Positions 4,975 through 12,191 of a DNA stretch of 12,760 bases are shown one piece after another (position 1 is the stretch's first letter; the number at the start of each line of letters is the position of its first letter). The notes beneath the pieces were generated by a model. It was given only the letters and a program-made list of their open reading frames with translations, did no database searches and was not told where the DNA came from. Made by a program: the position numbers and the translations under genes. This stretch comes from A07HB70 sp964512675 (GTDB lineage Archaea; Halobacteriota; Halobacteria; Halobacteriales; Haloferacaceae): positions 1 to 12,760 of the forward strand of contig CAZEJR010000035.1 in NCBI GenBank assembly GCA_964512675.1, read 5' to 3'.

Positions 4975-5899
4975 TGTTGGCTGCGAACCGTCGACGAGCC
5001 GACCAACCGGGGCGCGCGACGACTTGGATTGCCCAATGTTGTCGCGGGGTCGACTGGCTCCCGTCGCGCCCGCTCTCCCACGACCCGGTGCGGAATCGGA
5101 CGAGCAGAGCCGCGTCGTGCGGCAGACGACGTCCGGTCCGCCCGTGGCCAGTGTCACCGAACGCTCGCCACGAGACGCGGGGCGTCCGGTCTGCCGGTAA
5201 CTGGAACCGGTGGACGCGCCACCTGGCTCGCTCGCCGCCAACAGCTGTCGACCCGGACGCGGGACGCCCACGTCCGAGTCCGTCCGAGTTCGGTGACGAC
5301 GGACGGGCACGACGGTCGCGAGATCCAAGGGTGTCACGGGCGCCGTCGAGCGCGTCCCAGACGGTGTCTCCCCGGATCGAGAGAGCGCGATGCGGAGCCA
5401 TGGAGCCACGACCCGCAGGATCGTCGGTGATGACGGGTCACGGGGAGGAGCTATGACGAGGCCGACGACGACGGGCTGACGGGCCAGAACGCCGCCTCGT
5501 CGAGGGTCAGGCCGAGTACCGTGGGGCGACACCACCGGCCCGAATGAAGGCGTGAGGCCCTGGCCGAGGACGTCGAAGCGTCCAAACACGGTTCACGTCT
5601 GGCGATTCGGGTGACGGACTCGACACGCGAGGACGCACGAGAGGGCCCGTCCAGTGCGCGAGTCGGCCCCGACACGCCACCGCGCCCGTGTGGCGGGTAA
5701 CGAGGGGGATCAGAGCCAGAGGTGTGTCCGCCACCACACCACCGGACGCTGTCACCGAACTCCCCCTCACTCCTCGAAATACCGCGATCCTGCGGTGCTG
5801 CGGCCACCTTTGGATCCGCGACGACGACCGGTGCTCGCCGGACACCACCGCTCGTCCCCGCAGACCCCCGGCCCCCCCTTGGACCCACGCCGATCTGCC
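4975..5899. other. gene-poor stretch upstream of the integrase
   Basis: About 0.9 kb with no convincing gene on either strand. Open frames are numerous because of the high GC, but their translations are Arg/Ser/Pro-rich with no hydrophobic cores or recognisable motifs. No rRNA, tRNA or repeat array was seen. A pyrimidine-rich run lies near 5860-5882. The stretch may hold integrase control sequences or decayed genes. Confidence 0.5.
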
Positions 5900-6094
5900 C
5901 ACACAGTCGACGTCGGTGTCGGCCCTGTACCGCCTGGTGTACGGTCGGATCGCGGGGACGTCCGGCAGCGGCTACCCGAGCGCCCCGAGCCGATCGAAGC
6001 CGTCACCGACCGCACCGCGTGGACGCTCGACGACTCGAAAGAGGTCGAGATGGCACAGGACCTCCCGACCGGTCTCAGGACCGACGACAGCTGA
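5900..6094 (+). pseudogene. possible 3' remnant of an unidentified gene with a frameshift
   Basis: The end of this stretch reads as protein-like in one frame (RQRLPERPEPIEAVTDRTAW, then TLDDSKEVEMAQDLPTGLRT and TGA 6092-6094), with strong GC preference at third codon positions. Just upstream (about 5920-5955) another frame looks more coding-like (SALYRLVYGRIAG). One indel near 5955 would join them. I see no start codon that makes a whole protein and no family. It may equally be chance composition. Confidence 0.3.
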
Positions 6095-6141
6095 ACTCGG
6101 TCGAGGGGTTGCGCGGTCGGCGCTCGTCTCTCTCTGGCGAA

Positions 6142-6150
6142 GATATATAC
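6142..6150 (+). promoter_or_regulatory. TATA box of the exported protein gene
   Basis: GATATATAC is a strong TATA match. Its centre is 27 nt before GTG 6173 but overlaps the region just before ATG 6152. Archaeal spacing therefore points to transcription starting near 6173 and a leaderless GTG start. Confidence 0.65.
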
Positions 6151-6172
6151 GATGGCTGATAGACATCGAGCC

Positions 6173-7852
6173 GTGCAAGGGTCCTCGGGGGAGCGAAACG
6201 GAGCGAGCCGGGTGTCGGACGTGGGTCTCGGGGGAGGGTTAGAGCGCCGGTCGGTCCTCCGCGCGCTCGGCGGCGCCGTCGCGCTCGGCGCAACGCCCGC
6301 GGTCGTCCGGGGGGAGCCGGTCCGAGGGGCCCGTTCGGAGGGACGCCCGTTGCAGGCCGGTGGCGACGACTCCGACGGCGTTCGGTGGGTCCCGACGTGG
6401 GGGGGGTGCGACGCGGTGCGGGGCGAGACGGAGTGTGGTGACGGGCTCACCGGTGTCTACGACGACACGGGCTGGGGCGGTCGCATCGGGCTTGGCGCAC
6501 ACACGTACCAGATCCGGGTGCAGGGACTACCGTGGCCGACGTTCGAGGGGTTGCTCGCCGGGTCCGGGCCGCGGATCGTCGGCATCCCGTTCCTCCGACT
6601 GCCGCCGCCGCCGGCGGGTGACCTGGAGTACGGCCCGTACGACCTCGTTGTGAACGGCGTCCAGATCGACATCGACGTGGTCAAGGATCGCGCCGCGCCC
6701 CAGCGCCTCGTCCACGGCGACTGTGAGGTCCCGCCGGCGTGTCGGGAGCGGTGGTGTGACGTGGTCGACCGGACGGTCGACGCTATCGGCGAGAGCAGTG
6801 AGCGACTCCGGCTGGCACTCCTCGACGTCCGGCGGAGCATCGAGACGCGCTCCTTCTGCGTCACTGTCCCCCGACGAGTCTCCGAGCCGGCGGCGATGTA
6901 CCGCCTCGGTACGCGGATACTCACGGCGTTGCGGACGGAGATCGCCATCCTCCGGGGAGAGATGGCCGGCAACCGCCCGACCGTCGACGTGGGCGACGTC
7001 TGCGAGGGCTGTCCGCCCTGTGTCGAGGCACCACGGGTCCGAACCGTGCGGAGCTGGGAGCTCCGGCTCTCCGAGCGGAGCCGGGCCACGGCCGCGCTGG
7101 ACGACGTCGACTCGTGGGCGCACCACGAACTCGACGCTGTCGTGCGGCTGGACCCGGCCCGGTCGGCGGGGTCGCGACGCCTCGGCGAGTCGGAGGGTGA
7201 CGGCCCCCTCGGCGGAATCCTCTCCGGGATCGCTCGCCTGTTCGAGGGGCTCGGCGGACTGCTCGGAGGATCGCCGGACGAGTGGATGGGTCGCCCGGTC
7301 GACGCGACGGCGTGGCAGTCCTCGGGCTACACCGCCACGACGGACGACGGAGCGTTCAGCGTCGTGAACACCGCGACGGGGGCGTACTCCGGAGGCGAAC
7401 CGGACGCGGACGTCGGCCCGAACGAGCTGTCGGACTTCAGCCAGCTCGGCCTGCACGCGGACGACGAGTACGAGCTCGGCTTCCCACAGCTTCCGGTGAC
7501 CGGCACGTCCGTCGTCTCGGGCCTCCCGAACGGTGGGTCGTCGCCGGTCGAGGACAGCGTCGGCTACGGCGCCGAGATCGTCCGTCGGGCGCGCGCCGGC
7601 GACGGCGACTCCGGCGCGTCGGACCGGTCGACGTTCCGGTTCCCGCTGGGAGACACCGAGAACTGCGGGTCACGGCTCTCGGGCGGTGTCGAGGTCGATC
7701 TGACTGACGGCGGCCTCGTCCCGGCGACGTACACGAGCGTCGCCGGCGTGAGCGGGTCGGGCGGGCAAGCGACCGGTCGTGCCAGCGTCACGTGGGAGCT
7801 CGTCCCGCTGTCCCACGGGAGTGGCGATCGGCGAGTCGTCGGCTGTCGGTGA
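6173..7852 (+). CDS. Tat-exported Cys-rich protein of unknown function
   Basis: 559 aa from GTG 6173 (ATG 6152 would add seven residues but falls too close to the TATA box; GTG 6212 is a further option). Residues ~24-47 are a twin-arginine signal (ERRSVLRALGGAVALGATPA), typical of haloarchaeal secretion; no lipobox Cys follows. The mature part has eleven Cys, including CEGCPPC (about residues 277-283, CxxCxxC) and a Cys group at ~184-195, hinting at disulfides or metal binding. A Gly/Leu-rich amphipathic stretch (GPLGGILSGIARLFEGLGGL) lies at ~344-363. The C-terminal 200 residues are Gly/Ser/Asp-rich, as in cell-surface proteins. Composition and GC3 are even, so the gene looks intact. It is flanked by decayed sequence on both sides. 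I recognise no family; a surface or secreted structural role is only a guess. Confidence 0.8.
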   Translation: MQGSSGERNGASRVSDVGLGGGLERRSVLRALGGAVALGATPAVVRGEPVRGARSEGRPLQAGGDDSDGVRWVPTWGGCDAVRGETECGDGLTGVYDDTGWGGRIGLGAHTYQIRVQGLPWPTFEGLLAGSGPRIVGIPFLRLPPPPAGDLEYGPYDLVVNGVQIDIDVVKDRAAPQRLVHGDCEVPPACRERWCDVVDRTVDAIGESSERLRLALLDVRRSIETRSFCVTVPRRVSEPAAMYRLGTRILTALRTEIAILRGEMAGNRPTVDVGDVCEGCPPCVEAPRVRTVRSWELRLSERSRATAALDDVDSWAHHELDAVVRLDPARSAGSRRLGESEGDGPLGGILSGIARLFEGLGGLLGGSPDEWMGRPVDATAWQSSGYTATTDDGAFSVVNTATGAYSGGEPDADVGPNELSDFSQLGLHADDEYELGFPQLPVTGTSVVSGLPNGGSSPVEDSVGYGAEIVRRARAGDGDSGASDRSTFRFPLGDTENCGSRLSGGVEVDLTDGGLVPATYTSVAGVSGSGGQATGRASVTWELVPLSHGSGDRRVVGCR

Positions 7853-8302
7853 CTCGACTGCCTGCTCCACGACCGACCCGCTGTTCCGGCGAATCTCGAC
7901 CGTGGCGACGGCAGTGCGGCACGCGAACCCAGCCGAGAGACCGCCGCTTCCCACTCTTCGACTGTGGTCGCGAGGCTGTCGAGTGCAGCTACGATACAGG
8001 TGGGTGCGGCAGGATAGTCGCCATCTGTGGCCGTCCGCTCCGCGGCAGCACGTGTCTCGTCGAGGATGCTAGCGCCGAGCGCCGGTCGGAGCTCCCGCCG
8101 GAACCGACAGCCGGGGAGTGGGACCTCACCGGGCGCGTCGCCGACCTCCGCGGGGAGGCCGAGCACGGCCCGGAGATCGTTGCGGAGACAGACGGCCCGG
8201 CCAGTGCAATCGTCGGCCGCACGGACCGCCGCCCGGTTCCGGGCACCAGAGCGCGTTCGGGAACGCGTCGTCTGCCGTCGGTACTCCGCTGTCCGTCGTC
8301 AT
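7670..8302 (-). pseudogene. frameshifted remnant of an unidentified gene
   Basis: On the minus strand three segments in different frames each look protein-coding and abut. The first is ATG 8302, MTTDSGVPTADDAFPNALW. The second runs from ~8245 to ~7930 (RAADDCTGRAVCLRNDLRAV ... SLATTVEEWEAAVSRLGS), with no stop and high GC3. The third follows from ~7935 (CRTAVATVEIRRNSGSVVEQ ... ESPTADDSPIATPVGQRDE). Two indels would join them into about 170-200 residues of soluble, partly helical protein. The 3' part overlaps the end of the exported protein gene on the opposite strand, which raises doubt about the last segment. No family is recognised. Confidence 0.4.
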
Positions 8303-8588
8303 CACCGCCGTATTTTCGGTTGTGTTCACGCTCGCGACCACACTCGTACTCCGCTGGATCCCCGGTGTCGAATACGAGCTCACAGGCCCCCGTGGCACCG
8401 CCGAGGTCGGGTCGCCGTCTGTCGACGCCGGGTCTGTGGTCGGACCCGGTATCAGTACGCTTCCGGAGGCGCTGGCCGCGTCAGCAGTCGGTGTCGTCGT
8501 CTGTCTCGCAGGCCTGCGCGCAGTCAACCCGACCGCTTGGGTCCTCGCTGGACCGATCGAGTGCCTACTCGCGCCTCTGTCGGAGTGA
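8289..8588 (+). pseudogene. two-helix membrane protein fragment without a good start
   Basis: The frame reads LSVVITAVFSVVFTLATTLV at its start (membrane helix 1), a short polar loop (GVEYELTGPRGTAEVG), then LAASAVGVVVCLAGLRAV (helix 2) and ends APLSE, TGA. These hydrophobic stretches look genuine, but upstream the same frame is Arg/Pro/Gly-rich and no ATG, GTG or TTG lies just before the first helix. It is either a 5'-truncated gene or a short protein starting at GTG 8322. Its promoter region would overlap the remnant on the other strand. Confidence 0.35.
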
Positions 8589-8640
8589 CGTTCCCGTGTT
8601 GAGCCGGGACCGATCTGTCGCCATACACGGCAGACGAAGA

Positions 8641-8862
8641 TCAGAGGCGCTCGACGGCTCGCTCGGCGAACACCCCGACGAGCGCGATGCTCCCGCCGAT
8701 GACCGTGTAGAGCGCCAGGATCGCACTGATTCCGTAGCCCTGAAGATAGCCGATGCTCGACAGCCAGAGCATCGCGAGAACGCCGCTCAGTCCCCCGGTG
8801 ATGACCGGCGTCAGCTCCTCCGCTGCGGGGTTCACGCTCCCACGTGCGTGCTCCCCGGGCAT
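8641..8862 (-). CDS. small two-helix membrane protein, 73 aa
   Basis: From ATG 8862. A polar N-terminus (MPGEHARGSVNPAAEELTPV) precedes two hydrophobic helices, roughly residues 19-41 (VITGGLSGVLAMLWLSSIGY) and 46-66 (ISAILALYTVIGGSIALVGV), and a short charged tail (AERAVERL). It is a typical small haloarchaeal membrane protein without a known family that I can name. It lies on the same strand as the next membrane gene (8974-9627) but 111 bp downstream of it, so the two may be co-transcribed. No strong TATA box is visible. Confidence 0.65.
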   Translation of the reverse strand: MPGEHARGSVNPAAEELTPVITGGLSGVLAMLWLSSIGYLQGYGISAILALYTVIGGSIALVGVFAERAVERL

Positions 8863-8973
8863 AGTAACTGGCGCACTGTACGTTCGTCAGTTCCGATGCC
8901 ACAGCACCGTCTCGACGGCATCATCCTGTAGCCACACTCTCGCGCCCTCGACGCAACGTCGTCGATCTGTCGT

Positions 8974-9627
8974 TCAGACGGCGGTGCCGTACTGTTCGTC
9001 TCGCTCGACGACGGCGTATCCTTGGGCTTCGAGCGCTTCGTCCCGGTACCGTCTCGCGACGATCCGTTGCGGAACCCGCCGTAGGCCGAATCGTCGCTCC
9101 GCCGTGTACTCGTACTCGACGACAGTCCCGTCGTCCCGTGTGTCGACGACGACGTACGTCGACCACGGCTGGCCGCCAACCGCGAGTTCCAGTTCGACCC
9201 GGCGGCTGCCGTCAGGCAGCCGATCCGTCCGTGTCTCGACGGTCACCTCGACCGACCGCAGCCCGAACAGATACGAGAGCCGGTACGTGACCGTCTCGTC
9301 CTCGGTGACGATCTCGTCGGCGATACCCCACTGAAACACGAGGATCGGCGGTGTCGCTCCCGTGAACGACTCGACGACGGATTCGGCATCCTCGTCGGTT
9401 CGAAGCCGGACGGTCCCGCGTGCTTCGATGATCGGGGCACGCGCGACGACGATCAGCAGGACCCCGACGACGACTGCGGGTATCAGCGACGTCGCGACGA
9501 ACGTGCCGAGGAATCCAGCCGCGGCGAGTACGAAGATCAGCGCACTCAGCGGGCGTTCACGTCTGAGGTATCGCTTCGCGACGACGAGTGCCTCTCGTGG
9601 CCGGTCGACAGTTCGTCTGGAGGGCAT
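8974..9627 (-). CDS. membrane-anchored protein with possible SRPBCC-like soluble domain
   Basis: 217 aa from ATG 9627; the frame is open further upstream, but that part is basic and not protein-like. After a basic N-terminus, residues ~27-65 form a helical hairpin (PLSALIFVLAAAGFLGTFVA, then TSLIPAVVVGVLLIVVARAP). The rest is strand-rich with alternating hydrophobic residues (VTYRLSYLFGLRSVEVTVET, VELELAV) and ends in a long helix (VPQRIVARRYRDEALEAQGY), a layout resembling SRPBCC/START-like lipid-binding folds. That fold call is inferred from pattern alone. It probably faces the cytoplasm, given the basic N-terminus. A weak TATA-like ACTAATCG lies about 26 nt before the ATG. Confidence 0.7.
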   Translation of the reverse strand: MPSRRTVDRPREALVVAKRYLRRERPLSALIFVLAAAGFLGTFVATSLIPAVVVGVLLIVVARAPIIEARGTVRLRTDEDAESVVESFTGATPPILVFQWGIADEIVTEDETVTYRLSYLFGLRSVEVTVETRTDRLPDGSRRVELELAVGGQPWSTYVVVDTRDDGTVVEYEYTAERRFGLRRVPQRIVARRYRDEALEAQGYAVVERDEQYGTAV

Positions 9628-9754
9628 CGACAGACGATCAGCGCGGCAGTCGATTAGTGGTGTTGGACGCTTTCTGCCGGATTTGACCGCCGACATCGAT
9701 CTGTGTGGAGTCTCGGGCACGGCGAGTCGCGTCCACGGATGCCGACAGGGAGCG

Positions 9755-9978
9755 CTACGCCGGCTGGAGTCGGCGTGCGACGGAGCGCAAAACGGCTCCG
9801 AACGTCACAGTCACGACCGCCTCCGGAGTGACGACGGGCGGACAGGACTCTCCGGCCGTACGAACCTGCACGCTGCCGACGGCCTCGGTAGCGATGAGCA
9901 ACGCCTCCCGAGCAGCAGTATCGCCCGGGAGAGCTCGTCCAGATACGCCCGGAGTCGAAGGCCGACGTCCGTACTCAC
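9755..9978 (-). pseudogene. small frameshifted gene remnant
   Basis: From GTG 9978 the minus strand reads VSTDVGLRLRAYLDELSRAI (good GC3), then degenerates. One frame over, coding-like sequence continues as ALLIATEAVGSVQVRTAGES through TPEAVVTVTFGAVLRSVARR to TAG 9755-9757. A single indel near 9905-9920 would join both parts into about 74 residues. Family unknown. It lies in a run of decayed minus-strand genes. Confidence 0.4.
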
Positions 9979-10011
9979 GCGAGGTCACTACACGGCCACG
10001 ACAGCTCGACG

Positions 10012-10541
10012 TCAACTGCCGGCTGTACTCTCCGAGCAGCGACGACCACGCTGAGTCGGCACGTCAGACCCGGAGTTTAGCAGTTCACCGGCACGCGCGG
10101 GGTCCGAAACGAACGCAATCGACGACCTCGGTTCCTGCGCGGACTCGCCGTCCGTGGGGCCGTGAATCCGGTCGAAACACACCGTTCCAGCGTCCAGCCA
10201 GAGCGGGCCTCCGAACAGCCCGCGCTCGACGGATACGTTCCGGATACCGTCGTACGACGCCGACCACTGTGGCCGTCCGAGATACCGGTCGTACGCCACC
10301 ACCTCGGACTCGTAGAACCTGTACTCGACGCCACCCAGCGCCAACAGCATATGTATCGCACTCACCGCCGAGAGAACTCCGCCCAGACCGAGAGAGAGAG
10401 AGCGGCCAGGCCCGCGGACACGACGACAGCACCGTCTAACAGGGCAAGAACGGCGACGGCCATCACGCCCGCCAACCCCAGCCGAATCGTGAACTGTCGC
10501 CAGTGACCGAATCGGCTGTCGACGACACCGCCGGTCGTCAT
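10012..10541 (-). pseudogene. two-helix membrane protein with PH-like domain, frameshifted at a GA tract
   Basis: From ATG 10541 (GTG 10580 possible) the frame codes for FTIRLGLAGVMAVAVLALLD and a second hydrophobic stretch, then stops early at 10362. In another frame the protein continues: LGLGGVLSAVSAIHMLLALG, then EYRFYESEVVAYDRYLGRPQ, WSASYDGIRNVSVERGLFGG and IAFVSDPARAGELLNS. The second part has the look of a bacterial-PH (DUF304-type) domain. The break lies in the dinucleotide tract at 10390-10402. Removing one CT unit (minus strand) restores a single ~175-aa protein. The last ~19 residues are low-quality, so the native end may differ. It may be a real null allele, a phase-variable gene or an assembly error. 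Confidence 0.6.
10390..10402 (+). repeat. (GA)6 dinucleotide tract inside the PH-like gene
   Basis: GAGAGAGAGAGAG on the + strand (CT repeat on the coding strand). The reading frame on its two sides differs by exactly what loss of one 2-bp unit would repair. It is the only dinucleotide tract of this length I see in the window. Confidence 0.7.
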
Positions 10542-10572
10542 CGCGTTCACGACCCCCGCAGCCAAGAGCGAC

Positions 10573-11181
10573 GCGCTCACCGGCGCTCGCGGCGCCGAAC
10601 TGTTCGCCGACCCACGGGACGACCACCGCAACGGCCTCCGGTGGGAGGACGTCGACCTCGAACGGGGCGTCGCCGTCGTCTTCGGAAAGACTCGCGAACG
10701 ACAGCCGATCCCGCTGACCGACCGGGTCCTCGACGCGCTCAAGCGCCACCACTCGGTACTCAACCCTGCTGGCGAGGACTGGCCGGTGTTCCCGACGCGG
10801 CATCACGCATCGCTCGCGAACGCCGCCGAGGAGGGGCTCGACGCTCGGGGGTGGGACGCCGAGGAGATCGAGACGACACTCGAGGCGTCGACGTCGATGG
10901 CAGTCCTCCGCGACCACGGGATCGCGCCGCCGGCGCTCTCGAAGAACGGGGCCCGATCACTGATGAAACGGCTCTGTGACGCGGCAGACCTCGACACCGA
11001 CGGGGAGTATCTCAAACCCCACGGCGGTCGGCGCGGCCTCGGCAGCGACCTCTACGCGCAGGATGCCGAACTCGCACAGGAGCTGCTCAGACACGAGTCG
11101 ATCGAGACCACTCACGAGTCCTACCGCGAGCAGAACGTCGTCGAACGCCGGGAGCGGTTAGAACAGGCGCTCGACGAGTAG
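10573..11181 (+). pseudogene. 5'-truncated tyrosine recombinase, catalytic domain only
   Basis: The frame opens in mid-domain at ALTGARGAELFADPRDDHRN, which holds the box I Arg. It continues through WEDVDLERGVAVVFGKTRER, then KPHGGRRGLGSDLY (HxxR) and LLRHESIETTHESY (second His and nucleophile Tyr) to TAG 11179-11181. All catalytic residues are present, about 202 codons. The N-terminal core-binding domain is missing, and no ATG, GTG or TTG lies between the upstream in-frame stop (10504-10506) and box I; the first start (GTG 10786) would remove box I. It belongs to a different family from the integrase at 3964-4974 (no Cys cluster, canonical LRH). The homology break at ~10573 lies beside the start of the oppositely oriented PH-like gene and marks a rearrangement junction. 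Confidence 0.75.
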
Positions 11182-11221
11182 TGTCGGCTTGCCATCCGGT
11201 CGTTTCGAGGATCCAATCGAG

Positions 11222-11254
11222 ACCGTTCTGAACGGTTCGGCAGTGTCCTTTTGC
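11222..11254 (+). promoter_or_regulatory. inverted repeat and TATA-like box before the small acidic gene
   Basis: ACCGTT-CTG-AACGGT (11222-11236) is a perfect 6-bp inverted repeat. CCTTTTGC (11247-11254) follows, centred 28 nt before ATG 11278. The T-rich box fits a haloarchaeal TATA element, and the repeat just upstream could be an operator or the end of the recombinase transcript. Confidence 0.4.
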
Positions 11255-11277
11255 GGCTCGGCAGACTTCGTTCGGAT

Positions 11278-11457
11278 ATGACTCTCGAGAGGACCGCCGA
11301 ACACGCGGGCGCGCTGGCAGGGATCCACAGCGCCGCTACAGCCGACAGTATCGATGGTGGGTTCTCCGACGAGGACATCGAGGCCTGGATGGAGACTGCG
11401 GTCGACCCAATCGAGTCAGAGACACAGGAAGACGACGAGGAGCATAATCCCGAATGA
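11278..11457 (+). CDS. small acidic hypothetical protein, 59 aa
   Basis: From ATG 11278, preferred over an in-frame start at 11251 because the latter lies within the TATA-like box. The sequence is MTLERTAEHAGALAGIHSAA followed by GGFSDEDIEAWMETAVDPIE and a very acidic tail (ETQEDDEEHNPE). About a third of residues are Asp or Glu. The middle helix (DEDIEAWMETAV) could be a protein-binding element. The small size, acidity and position next to a recombinase remnant are consistent with an antitoxin, but no toxin is adjacent and I recognise no family. Confidence 0.6.
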   Translation: MTLERTAEHAGALAGIHSAATADSIDGGFSDEDIEAWMETAVDPIESETQEDDEEHNPE

Positions 11458-11460
11458 CCG

Positions 11461-11503
11461 GCCCCCGCTGATGCGGACTGGGGCTGATTAGGCAGCAAAT
11501 CAG
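11461..11503. terminator. inverted repeats between convergent genes, likely bidirectional terminator
   Basis: GCCCC (11461-11465) pairs with GGGGC (11480-11484), with an inner CGC/GCG pair. Overlapping its end, CTGATT (11484-11489) pairs with AATCAG (11498-11503) across an 8-nt loop. They fill the gap between two convergent stop codons (11457 and 11515), where termination is expected from both sides. Confidence 0.45.
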
Positions 11504-11514
11504 TCTACTCGCCG

Positions 11515-12063
11515 TCACGGAAGGTCTTCGGTCACGTCGACGAGCTTCTCTTCGGTCTGCCAGCGATACAGCCGTCCCTCCCGGTCGAACAGCTCGAAGA
11601 CGCCGTCCTGCATCCACCCGAAGGGGTGTTCCTCGTTCTCGTACTCCCGTTTGAGGACGTGACTCTTCGCGAAGAACTCCGTCGTACCGACGAGCAACCC
11701 CTGCTCGACGAGAAAGTCGCTCGGCTCCTTCTCGGCGACCCCGACGAGGTACGTCACGATGTCGCCGATCAGGCAGAACTTCTGGATGCTGTTGTCCCAC
11801 TCCCCGCGGATGTCGACCATTCGGAAGGCGTAGGCGTCCTGTCGCCGGTTGAGACGGTCGACCACGAGGTTCAGCCGGCGGATCGGCTCCCGGTCGTAGT
11901 TCCCCAACACCAAATACGACCGGTCGTTCTCGTAGACCGGTGTCAACTCGCTCAGGGCGTGGAGGATCTCCTCGTTGTCCGCCAGCGAGATCTCTTCGTC
12001 GTCGAGTCGGGCCTTCGCACTCTTCAGAACGTCCTCGGGAACGGGCGGCTCCTCGTCGGGCAT
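11515..12063 (-). CDS. haloarchaeal protein of unknown function, possibly nucleotide-hydrolase-like fold
   Basis: 182 aa from ATG 12063. The N-terminal ~40 residues are acidic and helical. A strand (SYLVLGNYDREPIRRLNLVV) follows, then AFRMVDIRGEWDNSIQKFCL, IGDIVTYLVGVAEKEPSDFL and VEQGLLVGTTEFFAKSHVLK, ending GWMQDGVFELFDREGRLYRW. The alternation of short strands and helices with Asp and a Glu in VEQG is reminiscent of nucleoside 2-deoxyribosyltransferase or TIR-like folds; this is inference from pattern, not recognition. It looks intact. It is divergent from the PadR-like gene, with a TATA-like ATAAATCATAT about 32 nt before its ATG and shared operator-like half-sites behind it. Co-control by that regulator is likely. 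Confidence 0.75.
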   Translation of the reverse strand: MPDEEPPVPEDVLKSAKARLDDEEISLADNEEILHALSELTPVYENDRSYLVLGNYDREPIRRLNLVVDRLNRRQDAYAFRMVDIRGEWDNSIQKFCLIGDIVTYLVGVAEKEPSDFLVEQGLLVGTTEFFAKSHVLKREYENEEHPFGWMQDGVFELFDREGRLYRWQTEEKLVDVTEDLP

Positions 12064-12088
12064 ACGTGGTCGGTCTCACTGTCGTGAG

Positions 12089-12099
12089 ATATGATTTAT
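12089..12099 (-). promoter_or_regulatory. TATA box of the 182-aa protein gene
   Basis: On the minus strand ATAAATCATAT, centred about 31 nt before ATG 12063, with a GAGTAA half-site directly behind it at 12101-12106. A nearly leaderless transcript is expected. Confidence 0.5.
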
Positions 12100-12100
12100 G

Positions 12101-12161
12101 GAGTAATTTACTGATTCAAGTACGTTTAGTTTACTCCAAAGTGGTTTACTCAAGAGTAAAC
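12101..12161. promoter_or_regulatory. operator-like array of TTTACTC/GAGTAAA half-sites in a divergent promoter
   Basis: Four related half-sites occur in 61 bp. AGTAA-T-TTACT (12102-12112) is palindromic. GTTTACTC occurs at 12129-12136 and again at 12144-12151, and the second forms a perfect 8-bp inverted repeat with GAGTAAAC (12154-12161) across AA. The right-hand palindrome overlaps TAAACTA (12158-12164), the likely TATA box of the PadR-like gene (about 31 nt before ATG 12192). The left-hand one abuts the TATA box of the divergent gene. Binding by a dimeric winged-helix protein would silence both genes. Confidence 0.65.
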
Positions 12162-12191
12162 TACTTGCCGTCGAGGTGCGTACTGTGTCGT

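Noticed and set aside
4975..5589. Long N-terminal extension of the integrase frame (about 205 more codons).
   Set aside because: The translation is Arg/Pro/Ser/Gly-rich without secondary-structure pattern, while ATG 4974 gives a normal-length recombinase starting just before its core-binding domain.
8118..8288. 5' half of the + strand frame that ends at 8588.
   Set aside because: It is almost entirely Arg, Pro and Gly, and the opposite strand is the better coding candidate there.
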